Below are positions 6,425 through 9,807 of a stretch of 9,807 nt of DNA, in pieces. Every line of letters starts with the position of its first letter. The stretch's first letter is position 1. Under the pieces are notes generated by a model. It worked only from the letters and a program-made list of their open reading frames with translations, did not search any database and was not told the origin of the DNA. Source of the DNA: DTU018 sp003444615 (lineage in GTDB: Bacteria; Bacillota; Syntrophomonadia; Syntrophomonadales; Syntrophomonadaceae); assembly GCA_049656905.1 (NCBI GenBank), contig JBASMO010000091.1:1-9807 (forward strand). The letters run 5' to 3'. A program made the translations under genes and the position numbers.

Positions 6425-6781
6425 TTAACTAAAAAACTCAGTATACTCCTCTTCTTTAAACCTGAATATAACTGCATCGCCCTTCACTAAAACCGGTCTC
6501 ACCATAAGGCGAGGATTATCCATCATTAGCTGTAGTGCTTGCTGATCATCCAACTGGTTAGCCTTTATCCCCAGCTTCTTAAAGGCTGGTCCTTTAGTAT
6601 TAAGCAGCTGAGTCACAGGCAATTGGCTGCGGTTTGCCAAATCTATGTATTCTTGTTGGCTAAGGGGTTCTTTAAGCAATTCACGGTACTGATAGGAAAC
6701 CCGATGCTCGTCCAGCCAGGACCTGGCCTTCTGGCAAGTTTTTCAGCTTCTTACACAATAAAAGATGATTTCCGGCTGCAG
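6425..6781 (-). CDS. ArsC/Spx-family protein, probable selenoprotein (TGA = Sec)
   Basis: Thioredoxin-fold ArsC/Spx relative of 118 residues, like the small YusI-type arsenate-reductase-family proteins. Read through one TGA (6743-6745, residue 13), the N terminus is IIFYCVRS-U-KTCQKARSWLDEH. This aligns without gaps to the family pattern FYxYPKCGTCRKAKKWL, with the TGA on the first redox cysteine of CxxC. The rest is continuous and intact: LLNTKGPAFKKLG, then MVRPVLVKGDAVIFRFKEEEY at the usual RP position. A SECIS-like stem-loop follows the TGA. No ATG exists in frame; AAGGAGG points to CTG at 6781 (eight bases), with GTG at 6790 inside the ribosome site as a weaker choice. A conventional reading would start at TTG 6679 and lose the active site. 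A nonsense mutation is the alternative. Confidence 0.8.
6712..6745 (-). promoter_or_regulatory. SECIS-like element after the TGA
   Basis: The minus-strand RNA has UGA (6743-6745), then 18 bases, then a hairpin with stem GGCCA/UGGCU (6724-6728 and 6714-6718, one G-U pair) and apical loop GGUCC. The outer CCAG (6731-6734) and CUGG (6712-6715) can form an alternative, longer stem. In E. coli fdhF the AGGUCU apex comes 17 bases after UGA, and SelB reads its G and U bases; here the apex is AGGUCC. Resemblance in both loop and distance is why I call it. Folding was judged by eye. Confidence 0.65.
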
Positions 6782-6793
6782 TCTATACACCTC

Positions 6794-6800
6794 CTTACCA
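6794..6800 (-). other. Ribosome binding site of the selenoprotein candidate
   Basis: A strong GGAGG-type site lies on the minus strand just before the open frame, around 6790-6797. It is eight bases from an in-frame CTG (6781), and no ATG, GTG or TTG lies at a normal distance in the frame. It shows that translation is meant to begin upstream of the TGA and not at the TTG at 6679, which has no such site. Confidence 0.6.
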
Positions 6801-6830
6801 GTTATTAATGAATTGGGATTGGTTACTTAA

Positions 6831-6859
6831 TTTATAGCCGTTATGTATAGGAAATGCAA
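6831..6859 (-). promoter_or_regulatory. Promoter of the Spx-like/MBL/rubredoxin operon
   Basis: TTGCAT (6854-6859) and TATAAA (6831-6836) on the minus strand are 17 bases apart. Transcription would start near 6824, some 43 bases before the CTG start. Its position directly before the frame supports an expressed gene upstream of the TGA. Confidence 0.6.
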
Positions 6860-6910
6860 ACCAAAATAAACCGCGAAAAATTTCTAGAAACTGTAACCAA
6901 ATTCTGCAGG

Positions 6911-6938
6911 TATCATAACCTAGATATTGGGTATGATA
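6911..6938. repeat. 28-base inverted repeat, possible operator
   Basis: Arms TATCATAACC (6911-6920) and GGGTATGATA (6929-6938) match at nine of ten positions around an eight-base centre. It lies about 50 to 80 bases upstream of the promoter at 6831-6859. It has no U tract and a long AT-rich centre, so it looks more like a protein-binding dyad than a terminator. No regulator gene is in view. Confidence 0.45.
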
Positions 6939-6987
6939 ATCGATGAACAGCTAATCCGGGATCCCTCCCGGTTGGCTTTCATATAAA

Positions 6988-7013
6988 GATGGGGAGAGCG
7001 TGCTCTTCCCATC
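6988..7013 (-). terminator. Probable terminator after the radical SAM operon
   Basis: Twelve-base arms GATGGGGAGAGC (6988-6999) and GCTCTTCCCATC (7002-7013) pair with one G-U wobble. In the minus-strand transcript the stem is followed by UUUAUAU. It lies about 50 bases beyond the radical SAM stop codon, as expected for the end of that operon. Confidence 0.65.
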
Positions 7014-7042
7014 TCTTATTGATGTCCACATACGCTATTTTC

Positions 7043-7056
7043 CCTGCCTAGGCAGG
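7043..7056. repeat. Perfect 14-base palindrome CCTGCCTAGGCAGG
   Basis: Perfectly symmetric with no central loop, five bases after the radical SAM stop. On the plus strand it is followed by TTTTT; on the transcribed minus strand it is preceded by AAAAA and followed by GAAAA. It may add to 3'-end structure of the transcript. It is a poor terminator in the direction of the genes. Confidence 0.5.
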
Positions 7057-7060
7057 TTTT

Positions 7061-8059
7061 TCATGTTATAAGATAGGGTACTTGGCCTCCGCAATGATTA
7101 CAGCAGTCGTTTTTAAGGCCTGATAATCTGGTTTGATAACCGCTGCGATCTACTAATAAGTTTCCACACTCCCTACAGAATGTGGGACTGCTTTCTCCAG
7201 GCAGGTTGCCAAGATAGACAAACTCTAAATACTGTTGGGCGATCTCTTTGGCTGTCCGCATGGTTTTCTCCGGAGTAGAAGACCGGTCAAAGCGGTAGGC
7301 AGGATGATAACGGGACAAATGCAAAGGGAGGGTTCTATCTATGGATGCCAACCAGGAGGCTAGGGATTCAATTTCCTGGGGAGAATCATTTTCGCCGGGG
7401 ATAATCAGGGTGGTTACTTCCACATGAGTACTTTGGACGGCCTGTTGAATCCTTTCTTTCACGGCTGCTAAACTGCCTTTGCACAGCTTGCGGTAAAAGT
7501 CCTCCTGAAAAGCTTTTACATCGATATTCATAGCCCCTACATAGGGCAACAGGTCTGCTAAAGGCTCAGCTTCAATATGTCCATTGGTGACCAGTACTAC
7601 CTGCTGGCCCTGGGCATGCAGCAACTGGGCGCAGTCCCAGACATATTCAAACCATATGGAAGGTTCATTATAGGTAAAAGCTACTCCTATGGAACCATCC
7701 AGCTGGCAGCGCCGGGCTACACTCAATAAATCTTCTGGTGACATCCACCGGGTTTCCGGTTTTTGATGGGCAATAGTATAATTCTGGCAAAACGGGCAGG
7801 CCAGATTACAGCCAAAAGTCCCTACGGATAGTATCAGGCTCCCCGGGTAGAAGTGATAGAGAGGCTTTTTTTCTATAGGATCAAGTGCTAGTGAAGTGAG
7901 CTGTCCATAGTTGAGAGTATACAGGTAGCCTGCCCGGTTGACACGCACCCGGCAAATACCCTTTTGGTCTGGTTTTATCAGGCATTTATGGGGACAAAGA
8001 TAGCAGCGCACCCGCTGATTATCTTCGGTTTCATAATATAACGCTTCTTTTAGATCCAA
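7061..8059 (-). CDS. AmmeMemoRadiSam-system radical SAM enzyme
   Basis: Radical SAM protein of the pyruvate-formate-lyase-activase-like group that travels with AMMECR1 and Memo-like proteins; its reaction is not established, to my knowledge. In 332 residues the [4Fe-4S]-SAM motif is C84-x3-C88-x2-C91 (CNLACPFCQN), followed by GVAFTYNEPSIWFE and the VTNGH and NIDVKAF strands of the partial barrel. Extra cysteines at the N terminus (C19, C22, C26, C36 in CYLCPHKC...GIC) and C terminus (C295, C298, then C319/C320 and C323) suggest added metal sites, the latter like a zinc ribbon. The start is TTG at 8059, chosen because AAGGAGA (8067-8073) lies seven bases upstream and the sequence aligns with the family from there. 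It follows the AMMECR1 gene by 25 bases. The target is unknown. Confidence 0.92.
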   Translation of the reverse strand: MDLKEALYYETEDNQRVRCYLCPHKCLIKPDQKGICRVRVNRAGYLYTLNYGQLTSLALDPIEKKPLYHFYPGSLILSVGTFGCNLACPFCQNYTIAHQKPETRWMSPEDLLSVARRCQLDGSIGVAFTYNEPSIWFEYVWDCAQLLHAQGQQVVLVTNGHIEAEPLADLLPYVGAMNIDVKAFQEDFYRKLCKGSLAAVKERIQQAVQSTHVEVTTLIIPGENDSPQEIESLASWLASIDRTLPLHLSRYHPAYRFDRSSTPEKTMRTAKEIAQQYLEFVYLGNLPGESSPTFCRECGNLLVDRSGYQTRLSGLKNDCCNHCGGQVPYLIT

Positions 8060-8073
8060 GGAGAACTCTCCTT
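8058..8073 (-). promoter_or_regulatory. Dyad covering the ribosome site of the radical SAM gene
   Basis: AAGGAGA and TCTCCTT are perfectly complementary around a two-base centre. The first arm is the ribosome site and the second contains the first two bases of the TTG start. In RNA it could mask initiation until ribosomes finishing the upstream gene, which stops at 8085, open it. It is short and its loop must be widened to fold. Confidence 0.45.
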
Positions 8074-8084
8074 CCTGGGCCGCA

Positions 8085-9476
8085 TTAAGTGTAGCGAATC
8101 ACTTCAAAACGTTCTATCACATAATTTTCATCGGGTCTGATACCAGCCTTTTGGCAGGCAATGCGCAGTTGTTCTTCTACCGTATCCACTCCTTCTAAAT
8201 CCGGCAGCAATAGTCCGCGGCGACCGCCTAAGCTGACAATTACTCCATATCTTTTCGGATCCAGCTGTTCCCGGGTGGCCGGTTCCGGTTTGCCTAAAAT
8301 ATCTACTGAATAAACCAAGTCGTCCAATTCATGAATTTCTACCGGTAAAAAGCGCGGGTCTTCACTGGCTGAACTAACAGCATTATTGGCAATCTCTTCG
8401 GCTAAATTGCCGTAGGCCGGACTTATGGTGCCGATACAACCTCTTAGCTGACCATGCTTTTTTAGAGAAACAAAAACTCCCGCTCTTTCCTTGCGCAAGT
8501 GTTCCAGCTCAACGGGCAATACGGGCCGGGGTTTTTTACGGACATGGTTTTCTATCACCATACGCGCCCATTTAACTGGTGGGCTTTCCTGTTGACGGAG
8601 CTTGTCCTGCTCCTGGCGCTGTTCAGCCTGTAAACGCTGCAACAAAGATTCCCTTGGCGCTCCCGGCTTAATTCCAGCGGTTAGATAACCAACTCCAAAT
8701 GGCCCTTCGTAGCTGAAAATAGTAGCTTCATAGTTTACTTCGTCCAAAGCTCCCAGCATTATCACTATGGAGCGGTAACCGCATTCTCCGGCATTACTCA
8801 ATAACGACTCCGGGAGGTTAAGAAGAGCTTGGGTATCGCCGGAACCAAGGAGTTCCCGGATGGTCTCATCGAAAACCGGCCCATCGGGATGATAGTGATA
8901 GGGACCATCGCTTTTGAGCCGGTGGGACATATCTCCGGAAGCTAGGATAGCCACCCGGCGTCCTACATTATCCGCAGCCGTTTTTAATAATGTGCCAAAC
9001 TGGTACAGGTCTAATACAGGCAGATAAGCTATACTAATAGCAACCAGACTTACATCGGTTAAGCCAGCTTCCTGAAGATAATAAAGAGGCACCAGAATAC
9101 CGTGATCCAGATTTGGATTCAGCCGGTGTTTCCGGGCAGTTCCATCATCAATAATAACAAAGGGTAAGTTAGCTTCAATTGATTGCTGGGCGATTTCTTG
9201 AAGCAGGGTCAGGTCATTAGCAGCACTCCAGGTCTGTCTGGCTCCAAAACCGCTCAGATCACCGGTAAGCTGGGGTTGTCCCAAACTGGACAAAGCATCA
9301 GCAAATACATTGCCATGGGGTGTCAAAAATATAATGGTCTCTGGTTTGGTTTCGGCCAATTCCTGGGCCATACGGCGCAGGCCGTCTACCGTTGCTTGCA
9401 CCTCCTTGACTCGCTCTTGGCCTATTTCCGGTATGATCAGAGGTGGATGGGGGCTCAGGGCAGCATAAGTAATCAT
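8085..9476 (-). CDS. LigB/Memo-like and AMMECR1 two-domain protein (AmmeMemoRadiSam A)
   Basis: Protein of 463 residues joining two partners of the AmmeMemoRadiSam system. Residues 1-270 form a class III extradiol dioxygenase-like (LigB/Memo) domain with histidines at H10 (ALSPHPP), H54 (LTPHG), H125 (NLDHG) and H185 (GDMSHRL), the type of residues that hold iron in true dioxygenases. A charged Gln/Glu-rich linker (about 280-298) leads to an AMMECR1 domain (301-463) with its hallmark LRGCIGT (344-350) and the segment SEDPRF. Molecular function is not known. The ATG at 9476 is chosen because AAGGAGG (9484-9490) is seven bases upstream; the longer frame from 9524 would include the ribosome site. 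The radical SAM gene follows after 25 bases, and the amidase stop lies 16 bases upstream. Confidence 0.92.
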   Translation of the reverse strand: MITYAALSPHPPLIIPEIGQERVKEVQATVDGLRRMAQELAETKPETIIFLTPHGNVFADALSSLGQPQLTGDLSGFGARQTWSAANDLTLLQEIAQQSIEANLPFVIIDDGTARKHRLNPNLDHGILVPLYYLQEAGLTDVSLVAISIAYLPVLDLYQFGTLLKTAADNVGRRVAILASGDMSHRLKSDGPYHYHPDGPVFDETIRELLGSGDTQALLNLPESLLSNAGECGYRSIVIMLGALDEVNYEATIFSYEGPFGVGYLTAGIKPGAPRESLLQRLQAEQRQEQDKLRQQESPPVKWARMVIENHVRKKPRPVLPVELEHLRKERAGVFVSLKKHGQLRGCIGTISPAYGNLAEEIANNAVSSASEDPRFLPVEIHELDDLVYSVDILGKPEPATREQLDPKRYGVIVSLGGRRGLLLPDLEGVDTVEEQLRIACQKAGIRPDENYVIERFEVIRYT

Positions 9477-9483
9477 GGGGATT

Positions 9484-9490
9484 CCTCCTT
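9484..9490 (-). promoter_or_regulatory. Ribosome site of the AMMECR1-fusion gene
   Basis: AAGGAGG on the minus strand, seven bases before the ATG at 9476. It decides against the upstream in-frame start at 9524. Confidence 0.8.
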
Positions 9491-9492
9491 TC

Positions 9493-9807
9493 TCACCAAT
9501 TATGGGTACCCATAGCCAGTTCACTTTCCTGGCTCTGCGCCTTGGCTATTCCCGCATAAATGGCGTAGGCTACCTTGGCCTGGTAGTCTGGGTCCATCAA
9601 TAGTTTACACTCCTCCGGATTGGAAATAAAACCTACTTCAACGATTACGGCTGGCATTTCAGTTTTTTGGGTGATATAAAAATTACCCGGCAGAGCCTTG
9701 CGTTTAGTATTCCCCAATATTCTGGTCAATTCCTCCTGGATGGCTACCGCCGCCCGCTTACCTGCTTCACTATCTTTCTCATAAAACACCTGGGCACCCC
9801 GCCAGCG
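9493..9807 (-). CDS. N-acetylmuramoyl-L-alanine amidase, C-terminal part (CwlD-like)
   Basis: Zinc amidase of the Amidase_3 family, which cuts the bond between muramic acid and the stem peptide of the cell wall. The window holds the last 104 residues; the frame is open at the right edge and begins RWRGAQVFYEKDSEAGKR, a conserved inner segment, so the real start and the first zinc ligands lie outside. The catalytic glutamate is visible in PAVIVEVGFISNPEE, followed by the usual helix AYAIYAGIAKA. The ending is short, without wall-binding repeats. Relatives of this shape include CwlD, which helps make spore cortex muramic lactam; that role is a guess. The stop is 16 bases before the AMMECR1-fusion gene, so the two may share a transcript. 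Confidence 0.93.
   Translation of the reverse strand, partial: RWRGAQVFYEKDSEAGKRAAVAIQEELTRILGNTKRKALPGNFYITQKTEMPAVIVEVGFISNPEECKLLMDPDYQAKVAYAIYAGIAKAQSQESELAMGTHNW

Noticed and set aside
6743..6745. TGA as a simple nonsense mutation or frameshift making a pseudogene
   Set aside because: The frame is the same on both sides, the protein is otherwise intact, the codon sits on the redox cysteine and a SECIS-like loop follows. Kept as the alternative only.
6956..6971. CCGGGA/TCCCGG hairpin with a four-base loop as a terminator
   Set aside because: No U tract in either direction; the stem at 6988-7013 is a better candidate. It may only be chance in a short spacer.
9477..9524. Longer N terminus of the AMMECR1-fusion protein from 9524
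   Set aside because: It would translate through the strong AAGGAGG site and overlap the amidase gene; the family begins at MITYAALSPHPP.

Overview
All recognisable genes lie on the minus strand, so the window reads from right to left. AT-leaning spacers, strong AGGAGG ribosome sites, sigma-A-like promoters, an argCJBDF cluster, a CwlD-like amidase, a rubredoxin and an AmmeMemoRadiSam locus together suggest an anaerobic Gram-positive of the class Clostridia. A Syntrophomonas-like or Peptococcaceae-like member is my guess from style and gene content. No marker gene settles it.

Right part (9807 to 7061): the C-terminal end of an N-acetylmuramoyl-L-alanine amidase, then a two-domain LigB/Memo-AMMECR1 protein, then its radical SAM partner. 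The three genes are tightly spaced and are followed by hairpins, one of them a terminator candidate (6988-7013).

Middle part (6860 to 5499): a promoter (6831-6859) leads into a short redox operon. Its first gene is an ArsC/Spx-family protein interrupted by an in-frame TGA exactly where the family has its redox cysteine. A stem-loop with an AGGUCC apex follows that TGA at almost the spacing of the E. coli fdhF SECIS. I read it as a selenocysteine protein that a standard annotation would truncate. A metallo-beta-lactamase-fold hydrolase and a rubredoxin follow.

Left part (5392 to 1): an arginine biosynthesis operon, argC-argJ-argB-argD-argF, with argF cut by the window edge. It has a near-consensus promoter with an overlapping ARG-box-like dyad. 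It makes citrulline from N-acetylglutamate by the recycling (ArgJ) acetyl route. A family of small palindromic repeats with the core AGAACCGTCCC (or its complement) sits in three spacers: before argC, between argJ and argB, and between argB and argD. Two of these occur as inverted pairs able to fold into long hairpins.

The most notable signals are the unannotated selenoprotein and the repeat family inserted in and beside the arginine operon.
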